Shown piece after piece: positions 1-12,700 of a stretch of DNA of 64,000 nucleotides. The DNA comes from Vanessa cardui. Taxonomy: Eukaryota > Arthropoda > Insecta > Lepidoptera > Nymphalidae. The number at the start of each line of letters is the position of its first letter. The stretch's first letter is position 1. The stretch lies in assembly GCF_905220365.1 (NCBI RefSeq), contig NC_061140.1, forward strand, positions 746,501 to 810,500, written 5' to 3'. Position numbers and translations under genes: made by a program. The notes beneath the pieces are model-generated. The model searched no databases, was not told where the DNA came from, and worked only from the letters and a program-made list of their open reading frames with translations.

Positions 1-261
1 ATAGTAGCTGGATGTGATTAGTTTAGTGGTTAGTTTATAAGGCAGTAGGCCTGGAATATTTAAGCTCTGGTTTGGGCCAAAAGTTATTTGATTATTAATT
101 AATATTTTTGAAATCAATTCAAACTTTCTTAACAACGACATCGCACGATATGATGGATTAATTAGTATTATTTATGCATTCAACTGACATCTGTGCATTT
201 CTACCTACACACACAATATTGTAAAAATAATGATACCATTATTTACATTTATTTCTTCCAG

Positions 262-1220
262 ATAAATGAGACATTTGCTGCTCAAGTTTTGGCCGCTGTT
301 AAGGAGTTAAAAATAGACGATAGCACAGTCAACGTAAACGGCGGCGCCCTTGTGCTCGGCAACCCTGTGGCCGCAACTGGCGCTAGAATGGCCGTTCATC
401 TTGTTCACCATCTTAAGTATGATAAATAACAGTGATAACATAATACACACGCCACACAAACGCCCATATACACGCATATAGTGCGGGTTGGTGGAATCAC
501 ATGAGGCAGAATTTGGTTAAAATAAGACATAATATGCAGGTTTCCTCACGATGTTTTCCTTCACCACCAAGATCGAGATGGATTATAAATACAAATTAAT
601 CACATGAAAATTCAGTGGCGCTTGCCTGGGTTTGAGGCTATTTGACAATACGAAAAATAAATTGTGAATTATTGTAATCAGTGTATATTATGAGTTTAAA
701 AATGGTTATTTACTAACAAAACTTGAAAATAATACTTAATTTATTTAAAAATCAATAAATAAAAATGCATTTTTTTTAAACGTTTGTCACGTGACACAAA
801 ACGCTCCTGATAGGCCGGGCTTATGATGAAGTCACTTTGCTATACTACTACTATATGTACCACAGATTGAAATACAGGAAAGTGACGTCACCGACCTCAT
901 TGCAGCTCCATATTGTCCAAGTAGCGTTTTCGCGCGTTATTTAAATATGGAATTTTTAATGATGTTTTCGGCAAATATGTACTAGAAATAAAAAAATCTA
1001 CTTTTACTGGGTTGCTTAACCTCTACTAAATAATATAAAATGGATTTTAAAAACCAGTCAAATAGCCTATTATCGGTTAAGAGTGACGCTCAAACATCTA
1101 TTAATCTCGGCTATAGTAACGAAAATAAATTGTTTCAGTCGTATCAAAGCGAAGCGGGGAATCGCTGTATCCAGCTGTGGGGGTGGGCAAGGAGTGGCGG
1201 TTATGTTTGAAGCTGTCTAA
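262..1220 (+). CDS. 3' end of an ACAA2-like thiolase gene (two last exons), catalytic motifs altered
   Basis: Two exons join in phase: 262-416 (acceptor TTCTTCCAG, donor GTATGA) and 1139-1220 (acceptor TGTTTCAG, stop TAA). The 78 residues run from INETFAAQVLAAVKELKI through NVNGGALVLGNPVAATGAR to SSCGGGQGVAVMFEAV. This is the C-terminal domain of the thiolase superfamily, closest in wording to mitochondrial 3-ketoacyl-CoA thiolase (ACAA2), which cleaves 3-ketoacyl-CoA in beta-oxidation. Two features are unusual. The family GHP motif, whose His is catalytic, reads GNP at 352-360. The loop after the C-terminal catalytic Cys reads CGGGQG, one residue shorter than the family form CxGGGQG. The reading frame is intact, so this may be a divergent paralogue rather than a simple pseudogene. 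The 5' part lies outside the window. A SINE remnant lies in the intron. An ACAT-type thiolase is an alternative. Confidence 0.85.
481..650 (-). repeat. tRNA-derived SINE, partial copy in thiolase intron
   Basis: The segment shares the blocks GCGGGTTGGTGGAAT, CAGGTTTCCTCACGATGTTT and GAGATGGATTATAAA with the fuller SINE copies at 13891-14178 and 48489-48778. The 5' head with the A box is missing. The orientation is minus. Confidence 0.75.
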
Positions 1221-2282
1221 GGACTTCAAACAATATAATGTAATTACTAATATTTATTGGAGTAAAATTATATCACCAACATGAGTGGAAATAATTTTGA
1301 AAGATATTAATGAAATGTTTTCAATTATGAAATACAATGGGATGTACATATATAATCGTTTGATATATTTCTTAAAAATTAACTTTAGTTATATACTATA
1401 TGTTTATATGACCATATACATACCTCTTATGCTTTAGTTGTTATTAGTATTAAAAAGTAAAAAAAACATGATTTTTTTTAAATTGTATGTTATTCACATA
1501 TATATTTTATCATCAATTAAAACAAGTAAAAAAGGTTTTAAAGCAATTTTATTAAACAATGGAATTATTTAATACTCAAATTTAAAATAATAAAATGATG
1601 TATATATATACTACATGATACTTGTTGACAGTTTTCTTATAATAGCCATATTGCAAGGCATAATTTTAATGTGCAAATAGAGCTAATTTCAAAAGTATAA
1701 ATCCATACACACCAAATTCTTTTACTACATGTATACACTAATCTTTCATACATGAGAAAGCTCTAGAGTAAATATCATTCACAATAGTAAAAACACTAAT
1801 AACTCCATTACTTTCAGACAATAAGTATATTATACTCGTGAACACTTTCATCTATAATCATAGAGAATCTCTATGAACAGTCGATAATCTCATTAATAAA
1901 TCACCAAAGACTGAACATGATTATTGAAATCAAATGTCAGTTAAACTTATTTCAATATAAAAAAAGTAAGCTTAGAATATTTTAATGACAAGCACAGTAA
2001 AAATATGAGCTTATTTTTTTTTTTATTTCATGTCTGGCAAAAGTCATAAATAACTCATTAACAAAACTTAGCAGTAAAGTTGGCACAACAAATAATATCA
2101 ATACCTTAATATAATCCAAATATTTGAGTACATTCTATAATCTACTTTGAGATAATGAATATAAGGATTAATGTAATCATACAACGTGAATTAAGGTATT
2201 GATATGTAAAGAATGCATTTGAAATTTAAATATACATAAATAAATGCTTTGAAGATATCATAAAAAAGAAATATTTCTTTGT
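1221..2282. other. AT-rich intergenic spacer between thiolase and BRK1 3' ends
   Basis: This convergent spacer between the two stop codons is very AT-rich. I see no coding potential, RNA gene or clear transposon in it. It presumably contains both 3' UTRs. Confidence 0.6.
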
Positions 2283-3164
2283 TTATGTCAGCGTCTCTCC
2301 TTTGGTGACCTAAAAAAAAACAAATTAATATTAAGTACAAACATATCAATTTCATAATCGTTCATTATTGTAATCATGATGTTTTATTGTCATGTACTTT
2401 ATTGTCACTACAACCTTAGTTTTTAATTTAAAAAAATATATATATTTACCCTTTGGTTAATGTGCATAATAGTACTGTATTTAATAAAGTTACCTATCTA
2501 ATAAAAATATAATTCAAAACTTATATGAATTTAACATGTTAACTTCTAAATAAATGTTATACTTACACAAGCTTCCAAATAGTCAATTTTTCTCTCTAAT
2601 GAAACTAGTTTTTCGTGTAATGCAGCCAAGCGAGATCTACAGGACATATCTGAAAAATATATTTAATGGAATTTAATAGAATATAATAGAAATAAAATAA
2701 TAATAAAAAAAAACAAACTGCAATTTAAGTTGCAACTCTAATGTTTAAAACTTCTAAATCTTATTATGAATACAATTATTGCCATATTTTTAAATGTTTC
2801 GGGCTACAAAGGTGCAAGTCTACTAGTTTATTTAAAGTTATCTTCTTTAAATTCGAAATAAACACAGAACAGAACTGACATCATTTCGATATAATGAAAA
2901 TGACTAATTGATAGAATTAAAATATGAAAGATAAATAACCAAACAACTGATTACACACACACTTATTATTAACATTTAAGAAATATTCCTGTACAAATCA
3001 TGATTAGGATCAATAACTTTCACTTCCACTTTCACTAACTTACCAAAAGAATTAAGAAAATCTGTTATTTTCTTAATGCTTCCTGTTATTACTTCAATGT
3101 ACTCTCTGTTTGCCCAATCTTGCTGGATTTGTTTTTGTATAGTTTCTCGAGGTGGTTGTGACAT
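2283..3164 (-). CDS. BRK1: BRK1 / HSPC300, small subunit of the SCAR/WAVE actin-regulatory complex
   Basis: There are three coding exons on the minus strand: 3164-3044, 2649-2567 and 2309-2283 (121+83+27 nt, in phase, 76 aa plus TAA). All introns are GT/AG (donors GTAAGT and GTAAGT; acceptors CAG and TAG). The protein carries the family signature: QQDWANREYIEVITGSIKK, then ITDFLNSFDMSCRSRL, then a heptad-like helix LAALHEKLVSLERKIDYLE, and the terminal VTKGETLT. Length and ends match animal BRK1 (about 75 aa). The protein is a short coiled coil that packs with WAVE and Abi in the five-subunit WAVE complex, which activates Arp2/3 downstream of Rac. The start is the first ATG of the conserved frame. 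The gene is head-to-head with FOCAD. Confidence 0.97.
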
Positions 3165-3772
3165 TTTTGTCGTGGATTAATATTGATTTATGAATACACA
3201 AATCACAACTACGGGTTTCGATTATTGCTATTGCAAATACGATATAGTGAACTATGTTCTACATTCATGCAAGTTAATCAGTTTTGACAAAAACTAATAT
3301 TTAGTGATTTTGATCATTTTAGTGCTGCCATATATAATTCACTTAATGGGGAAATGGGTTATATATAATGAATGTATAACTATTATGTATATGTTTTAAA
3401 TTTGAACAAAATATTGAACATTATTTTAAAATAATTGATTGAAATTAAATTTTATAATACAAGTTTATATAAAAATAAATATTTGAATTTGTTGAATTGA
3501 ATGTGTTCAGAAATTGAGTATTGTCTTTAACAATTATAATTAGATTAATTAAGAAACTTTGCATAATACCAGAATTTTAGCAGATAGAAAAATAAAATAT
3601 TCTGTTCGTCATGTTGATAAATTAATCTTTTGAGTACGTCTGATTTATTTTTAAACGAAAATGTCAAAAAACAGCTGTACGGTGACAACAAGCTGTCAAG
3701 TGACACATGAACAGCTGTGAGCCGGCTGTGTGTTACATATTTTTGTAATTTAATTAGTTTAATATACAAAAA
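3165..3772. promoter_or_regulatory. Shared divergent promoter region, BRK1 (-) and FOCAD (+)
   Basis: There are 608 bp between the two start codons, so both 5' UTRs and promoters must lie here unless an untranslated exon lies elsewhere. The stretch just upstream of FOCAD contains three ACAGCTGT/AGCTGT E-box-like palindromes (CAGCTG) within about 60 bp (3670-3730). No TATA box is convincing. Shared promoter use is inferred from geometry only. Confidence 0.55.
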
Positions 3773-6700
3773 ATGGATGAAATTGAATATAAATTAAAAA
3801 CGAACAATAGTATTTTAATCGTCAATGCAGTAGATAAATTAATATCGACAATAAAATCAAAATATAAGCCTGGGGAACGTCAAAAGTTTGTGCTAGAGAA
3901 TGAAGAATTAAAATATTTAAGGGATAAATGTGCTTCTCCCGACAATATGGTGAGCTTGACGGCGTGCCAAGGGCTGCTGGCCTTGGTCGAGCTTGGGGTT
4001 CTCGAAATAGCCCATACCATGTCAACAGTCGTCACATTACTTCCAAGTACACAGTATGTATAAAGCACAGGTTTTGTTTATTGTATGCTTTTCCTTCAAA
4101 ATTACAGAAATAAATAAAAACTTATCATATAAATAATAATACTTACATATGTTTTTCTGGTAGGCTTTTTTTGTAAGTATGTACCAGTTTGTAACAAAAA
4201 AAGAAAGAAAAACCCAAAAAGCTCATTTTGCGTTCATCTTTGAAATATGTTTTATGATCTGTGAATACCTGAACTTGGAACATGGTTGAGGCGGATTTAG
4301 ACTTTAGATAATAATTAATAAGTAAACACCAGACCTCAAGCATCAGATAAAGTATCTGTAAGAGTTTACACATCTTTCTTAGAAGAACCTCTCGAAGAAG
4401 GAACTCATTAAGTTACTTGTAACTTTTTAGTAACTACTCAGCAATCATTTCAACAATGGCCGGGCTTTTAGTTCTGGATCTAAAGTCCCGCTTGATTCCC
4501 GGACAACAATACAAGTGTCAGTTCTCACTGAAGTCACCGCAACACCCATTCATAACTGTTCTGGAAAAGAATAAAGATGCTGAGGATGATGTTTTAGCGC
4601 AGATGCATGCTCTCTGCACACACCCTGAGTATACGTAAGTTTATTATGCAATATTCAGTTTTAATCTTCCATCCCTGCTTGTTGGATTTAAAGTAAATAT
4701 TTATTAAATGTAATTGAATGTTTTCCAGGATTGCATCAAACAGCTTAGAACTCTTAAGGCCGGTGTTTCTCTGGCTGACATGCAGTCCACATCGAAGTCA
4801 CAGCATCAGGCCATGGCAGTTGCTGTTGAGCTTACCTCAGTCTGATGCTCAGTCCAAACTCTTACTTTCCTGCATAAGTTGTCAACAGGTGACGAAATTA
4901 TGTATTATCACTATTTAATGTAATTAAAATGCCTTGCCTCTTTGACCATATATTTAAATGAACAATCAATCTCCTTCAGAAAAGGAAGGGTACCTAACAA
5001 CACTCTCCTCTTTCATGCTGGTGAAGCTTTAGGTGAAAAATAGTTAATAGTATGTGTTCTAAAAGTTGCAATCATACCTACAAGCAGAGGTGTAGCTAGG
5101 TGAGGAAGGGACCCAGTGCATAGTAAAAGAATTGGGCCCTCGCCCATCCCTCTTTAACTTACATTTCCTTTAAAGCTATGCATAGAAAAAAAAATTGTGA
5201 GCAGCTTAAGGTTCAGGTTAGAGGGCCCCCTGACCTCCGGGGCCCTATACTGCATCAACTGGCCCTGCGATAGCTACCTCAATGCTTTCAATGGTAGACT
5301 ATTAAAGTGTAACACTTGTGAAGCAATGGGGAGTAGATATAATCTGTGATAATTTTAACGTATTTTTATTTTTAAATAAATATCTGACAGGTCTGTAATC
5401 CAAAGCAAATAGAGCAAGCGTATGCAGCTTACTCCGCGGTGACGGACGCGGCGATCTATCAGCAACGCCGGGAGCACGTGGTAGCCCTCATGCCCATGCT
5501 CGCTAGGGTCTGTGCTGAGTTAGTGACACACGGGTAAGACGACTGTTTGTATCTGTTAGATATAATAGGTTGGGGAAAAAGTTTCTTCGTATTTTATATG
5601 AAAATTCAAAAAGTTTTTTTTATAGTTTATTTACATTTGACTAAAGTATGTAAGTTCCATTTTGTTCCATAACTTTTTGCCATCTTGTTGGTTGTGACAT
5701 GATCCCATTGCTGTAAAAATTTTGGGGCTTCTGATCGAAAAACTGCGACAAGTGGTTTTGGCAGTCCTCTCGTGATGTTAACCTGACACTGAAGGAATTC
5801 TGCAGAGACCGAAACAGATGAAAATCTGAAGGTGCAAGGTCAGGACTATACGGCGGATGCATTAATACCTCCCAGCCAAACTCTCGTAATTTTTGTTGAG
5901 TGGCTAAAGATGTGTGAGGTCTAGCGTTGTCATGGTGAAAAACCACACCCCTTCTGTTGATCAATTCTGGCCGCTTTCTCTCAATTTCTTGCTTCAATCT
6001 TTTCAATCAATTCATCAATTGTTCGCAATACAGTTCTGAATCGATGGTCCTGCCGGGCGGTAACAGCTCATAATGAATGATGCCCTTCCAATCCCACCAT
6101 ACACACAGCATTACCTTGTTGCGAGTTAATCCGGGTTTTGCCACAGTCTGTGAAGCTTGACCGACCTTTTACCACGATCTTTTTCGCACGTTCTTGTCGT
6201 ATGTGATCCACTTTTCATCACCAGTTATCAGCTTCTTCAAAAATGGTTCGGTTTCATTACGTCGTAATAAAGAATCACAAATGAGTACACGGTTCATTAG
6301 GTTTCTTTCAGTGAGTTCATGAGGCACCCATATATCGAGCTTTTTTGTGTACCCAGCTTTATTCAAATGAGTCAAAACCGTTTTGTGGTCAATTGCCAGT
6401 TCTTCAGCTACATCGTAACTACTAATATGCCGATCTTGCTCCACTTTTTCAAAAATGGCATCAATTTTGTCTGTAACAGGGCGACCAGAGCGAGATGCAT
6501 CTTTGATATCAAAATTTCCTGCTTGAAAACGCTTAAACCAAACTTGCGCTACTCTCACAGATACTGCATTAGGTCCATAAACATCACAAATTTTTTTCGC
6601 GGCTTGAGTTGCATTTTTACCTTTTTTATAGTAAAATTTTAAAATGTATCGAATTTCTTCTTTAGATTCACTCATTTTAACAACAACAAAAACAAATGAA

Positions 6701-9700
6701 AATCACACAAATTCCTAATTTGAATTTGGAAGTGCCTTCTTTAAAATTAAAACTTTTTAATGATACCAAAACCAGCCAGATACAAATGGTATAGCCAAAA
6801 AGATTTTATTACAAGTTCATACATACTATATGCGAAAAGACTTTTTCCCCAACCTAATATGAATATATTATCATCGTATTTTTCTATGATTTTTTTTTAT
6901 ATATTGGTAATAGACCGGGAGATGATAATGACAAAATATTTGGTCATTTGTTCTAGTATGGCAGTTCTTCAGGGGGTCTAATTACGTAAATCGTTTTTTT
7001 TTTCGACTATCTGAAAATACAAGCATTTTTGTGGAACAAATCGTTCGACTCTCGTTATTTTTCCGACGCGTTCGATTAAAGCCCACGCGATTGGGCCGCA
7101 GGTGCGAGCGGTATGACCATCATCTTCCTTTTAACTTTACGTAATTAGACCCCTGAAGAAACGCCATACTGGTACAAATGACCAAATATTTTGTCATTAT
7201 CATCTCCCGGTCTATAATGATAATACCTTCGTTTGATTAGGAAAATTCTTCATTCACTTGTTCCTGTAAATTTGTTTCTCTATTCCATTCATACATTCAT
7301 CTCTATCTCCAATTTGTTTTGTCGCCATGTGATGTACTCTAGTATATTTTTAATTTTTACATCATCATCTTCGCGTATATCTAGATTTTTGACAATGTTA
7401 CGGTAGGTTTAACTTTGAACTTGTGGTCATAATGATTCATACTGTGATCAGCAGTGACGATAATTTCCTGTGTGTGTCGGACAAAATTTAGACTGCTGTA
7501 AGTTGTTGTAGCCTTAAATTTTCTCACATTAGAAGAGTTTAGTTTTTTCCATCAACTGCAGGTTTACTTGGCTCACTTATTGACACTTCCTGGCTTAGTT
7601 AGGCGGAACTTTGCGGTTCTTTCCTTGTTAAACAATGTCCCCAACTCTATGGCTCACTTTACTTATTGACACTTCCTGGCTTATTAGGCGGAACTTTGCG
7701 GTTCGTTCCTTGTTAAACAATGTCTCCAATTGTAGATCAATTAATCTGTTACAGACGCGACCCGCGCGGCTGCTACAGCTTGATCGAAAGATGCTGTGCC
7801 CTAGACGCTCCCGAACTGAAAACGGTCGCCGGTTTCACAGTCATGTTGCTCGCGCAGAACTTGATTAACACCTCCGCGCTGTATCTACATGAATTGTTTA
7901 ATCTGTGTAAGTAGTGGATCTTCTATTTCTGGTCAGTTTATAAGGATATCCCAATGGGCATTTGTTGAAATTTTAATATAGGAATTCTCATTGGAAATCT
8001 GGAGATGAGAAGTTGATGGAGCTTAGTAATTATCCCCGTGAATGTTCCTTCGTATTTATTGAGTAGAGACAATAAAAATTGTCAGCACTTATAGCTTGTT
8101 TTTCGCAAGATACAGCATTGAAATACGACAGAAATGTGATCAATATCCAACTTTAGCTGATGAAACCTGAATGTCCTTTCAAATATAAAAACTAAGATCT
8201 TTTGCTCCTTGTGATTGTAACATTAGGTAGATTAGTAAGTAAAGTGACCAAAATCACAGATATAATTTTTCAGGTCTCAATATAATCAGCAAATATGAGT
8301 TTCCGTCAATATGCCTGAACTCCTTCGTCGGACTATCGCTACAGTGGCTCCACCTGCCGTCGTATTTAACAAACAACGCCTTAAAAGTAGCCTCCAAAAT
8401 CGTGGACATACATCAAGAATCCAAAAATACAGACACGGGCCTTCTAATAGCGAATTTAAAGTCGAATGCAACTTTCCAAGCCCTCGTCCATGTCGATAAA
8501 GAACTGTACATTTATTATAAGTTGCTTAATACCTGGGAACGGTTGAGAGATAATGAGGACAAATTAAAGAGTTGGATCGAAGGTTTGATGAACGCGAACG
8601 ATCAGCTGAAATTGGAGCTGCTTACATTTTTTATAGGGATTGTAATGGACAAGCATGGGAATTTGGACATTGTTTTGAAGTGTATAAGGTTGATTATCGA
8701 TTTGGTTCGAGTGAAGAAGGAAGTGTCAGTGACGGTTTTGCCAGTTTTACTGTATAAAATGGCGAATGATATGCGGCCGAGTGTCAAATTGGAGTGCTTG
8801 AAGGGCTTGCCATTGATGGCTACTACTAAAGTGAGTATCGTTTTAAAATTCATAAATAAATATCATTTATACTGTATATAGATTTACAAACTTCATTATA
8901 ACTTACAATTTATATTATAATTAAAAAAAAACAGCGCTGACACTGAGATGAATTATAAGCACAAATTAAGCACTATTCAGTGGTCCTGTAGTTTAGACGC
9001 TTTTTAAGCAGTGGGCTCTCGGCTCTTTATGAAATAACATTTTATTCAATAACTATAATTATAGTATGGAGAGTATAGGAATTGGTAACATTTTTAAAAA
9101 TACACTCACAGGAAAACGTGCCCGCGCTGGTAGCGATATTGAACAAGCTGAAAGTTGGAAGAGGCGTCCCAATTTCTCTGCTTATCAAGCTCTACACGAG
9201 TCTCGCTGAAACACAGGTAGGCTTTTCTTGCTGGAAAAACGCATTACGCGCTTCTCATACGTGATAAAAGGGGGGGGGGGGCGGGTGATTCCCCGGTTCC
9301 CTGGACGCTGACTATGCCCCGGTCTTACCCACTAAAAACCAGCATCACTTTCTCCGTCTTTCGGCGAGCGCCATGAGATCGCTTACGCATGCTACCGTGA
9401 CGCCCTGACGGTCGCCCTCCAACGCCTAGGGGGGATTCCCAGGGTACAGAGACCCCCCCTGGTACAGATAGACTTCAGGTCAACCTGCGACTGTTAGTTA
9501 GTTGCGAGTTTATCTGGCAAATGTTTTACTTGCGCTGCACTGTAATTTTAATTGTATTTGTAAACAATTACTGTTCGCTTCGTATGTTAGGCGGAAACAC
9601 TAGCATATCTTTTCGTGTTGCTCGCCGCGACTTTGTTTTGAATACAGTAATACCCCGAAGTTACGCGATAGATGGGACCGAGCGCGATTTTGCTTATAAA

Positions 9701-12700
9701 GACATACAAAATATCTTTAATTAGGAAAAATAGAATTATAATAAAAAAATGGGATAAATAGAACAATAATTTAAGAAATAAATGTGTGTGTTATTGTAGA
9801 TAATATGACATTATATTATTATATAAACAGTGTCAACACAATTCAAAGTTATTTTGATGTTGAAAGTTACATGGTTTTTTCTTCTACCGTAATATTTTTA
9901 TGTGCTTATCAATTGTAAGCTCCTGATTGTGTGAATCCAATTCTTGAACTTTGTCACTACCCACATCTAAATTTATTTGTCTACCAAATTCGACAACGTC
10001 ACGTAGAGACGCTAGTTTAAATGAAGTTACTATGATATTACCAATTTCGATAGAAATAGAAAAAAAAAAATGCTAGCTTTGAAAGCTAGGCTTTGAAATT
10101 AGCTACCGTAGACGAAATTCGATTACATGCATATATTACAGCATTACTACTCAACTTTTCACTGACTAAGTTTTATAAGAACAAGAAAGATTTGTTACTA
10201 TTATTATTCCGCAACACGTTTTGCGTTTTATCTTACGCATGCGCGTGCGCAGGCCCGCTGCTTCCCGTACCTGCAGGAGACGTTGTCGGAGAACTCCCCC
10301 GCGGAGCTGAAGTGGGAACTCGACGCGGCGCGTGCGCAGGCCGTGTTGAGGATATGTGAGTTACGGTTAGTATACTATATCTCTACACGATTATGTCACA
10401 TCCGAGAATTATTATACTATAATTTTCTTTTTGTATAAAAAGTTTTGAACTTCTCTTTTGGTTGTTGTAAGAGACTGAAGGAAACTTTCATAACAAATAG
10501 TTGAGAATGGATATGGTGACGATGGTACCATATCGTCGTGCGGCCCTTCGCCATAAGTTTGAGTGTCGTGTCGCCCGCAGGCCGACCAGTAATGGCCTGG
10601 AGCTGGTGTCGGTGATCTCGTCGCTGCTGACGCGCTGCTCGGACCGCGCGGGCGCGGCGGCCAGCGCGCTGGCACTGGCTGCGCTGGCACAGCTGTGGTG
10701 CGCCAGCGCCGTGGCGCCCCCCGGCGCCTGGCGCGCCATCGAGCCCCGCCTGGCGCGCGACGCCCGCCCCGCCGTGCAAGTCAGGTACCCCACCTTCGCT
10801 TTCTGATGTAAGAGAACATTAATACAAATATTACTCTAGGCGACGCGTTATCTATTTCAGATCGTCTGGTTAGATAAATGTGATCACTTGTGTTCAGGGC
10901 CGTATTTAGGGGAGGGCAACCGGGGCAACTGCCCTGGAGCCTCCACATGAGAGGGGGCCACAGTTTTCAGCAAGTTAACAAATACTGAGATATAGTCAAA
11001 TTATAATAATGTTACCATTTAATATTTTAAAAGTTACCGATACAAATACGAAACAATTCATAGCTTACTGATTGAAATAAAAAAAACGAATTAATTCATA
11101 ATAATATAATTATTAGGTTGTTCACGCTTCTGTTTGTCTAGGGCCCTCACTGCTTTGTGGCCCCGGGGCCTCCACACCTTTAAATCCGACTGTGCTTGTG
11201 TTGTTCAGAGAGCATGTTATTTTTAGGAAAAACGCTAAATGATACAACAAAAATGATGTATTTAAATGGAAACTTATAAGCGGGATATAAACTAGTCATT
11301 TGTTTACTGCTGCTGATCGGCTAAGTCGCGTTACAGCCTGTGCAATCTGCTGGCGGAAGTCCCGGCGCTGCGCGTGCCGTCGGCGGATTTCGATCAGCTG
11401 GTGCGCGAGGCTGCGCGGCGCCTGTGGCAGTTTGTGGCGGAGGCCCACGAGCCCGCCGTGCTGGGCGCCGCCTGCGACGCGCTGGCGCTCTACAGGGTCG
11501 ACGACTACAAGCTCAGAGACATACCCGAGGTGGGACTTAGAAACAACCATATTCTCCTATACAAGTGCAAACTGGCCATTTTGTCCTAATATTTAGACAA
11601 ATCTTGGGCCTTTTTATTTAAATTGAATTTTATATTAAAGCGTCCAGATTGGACACGTCACGTCAGAGTCTTACGAAGCTAAATATGAGCAGCTAAAGCT
11701 GTGTCGCTCGGCAACCCTAACTTCTCTTCTCTCCTCTCTCTTTTCTTATTTGTGTTAACTATAGTAGCGGCACGCTATGAAGGCCGTTTTGACGTTTGCC
11801 CGCTCATGAAGTTTCGTATTTAATAAATAATTACATCAAAGAAACAAATTGTTGTTCTTTATTGTCAATAGTGACGTGCAGTTAGTCATAAAATTTATCG
11901 AATGTGATTTCAAAACTACAAATATTAGAGTACCGCGAAGATAACTTTTTTTTGCGCAAACGTGTACGTCACACTCTCACACTCGACCTCGTAGTCGCTG
12001 TTATATTTGTGTTGACAGTAAATATTTTATCTATTTTATAAATTATTTATTTTATTTATATATGTTTATTGTAGAAAATGATAATAGAAATAATATTAGT
12101 ATTCAGAACAGGCAACAGAACGTACCTATATAATTACATTGATTTAAATTGATTTCGTTCGAATATATTACTTAAACTTATTTTATATTTTTTTATTAAA
12201 CTTTTTTAATCAGATACTACTTGCAAAAAAACTTGAATTAAATTACTTGCAAAAAACAAAGATTTGAATATATTATATCGATAATAAATTTACATTTCAC
12301 ATCATTTTTTTAATGTGTCAAAACGGCCATCGTATCTTAGCGCTAGAATAGGTTATAATAAATCATAACTAATAAAAAGCAAAGCTGTGTTTTGTTTGTG
12401 CACATTGTTAGTGAGAGTCGTATCAAATGTACAGATTAACAGCAAGGAACGAGAACGCACGAATCAAAGCAGTATTTTACACTAATCCACTTAGTTACAA
12501 TTATACGTAACTATTGGTTACACCTGTTTAATCCTAAAAACTGTTATTTGTTACACTGAGAACAAAAATATGTGTTTAAGCTCGTATTGATTTTCCCTTT
12601 TGCGTGTGTAACAGATCTACCGTCGCACAGTGAAGCTGCCGCCGTCGTACTGTAAGACGCCCGCCGACGCGGCTCGGAAACCCGAGGATGTCCTTGACTA

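Noticed and set aside
4143..4373. 76-aa minus-strand frame in FOCAD intron 1
   Set aside because: It has a biased lysine/phenylalanine composition, no motif and AT-rich intronic context.
10417..10806. Several open frames on both strands around 10.4-10.8 kb
   Set aside because: They are shadows of the very GC-rich FOCAD coding exon 10581-10784, which fits the splice-phase chain in only one frame.
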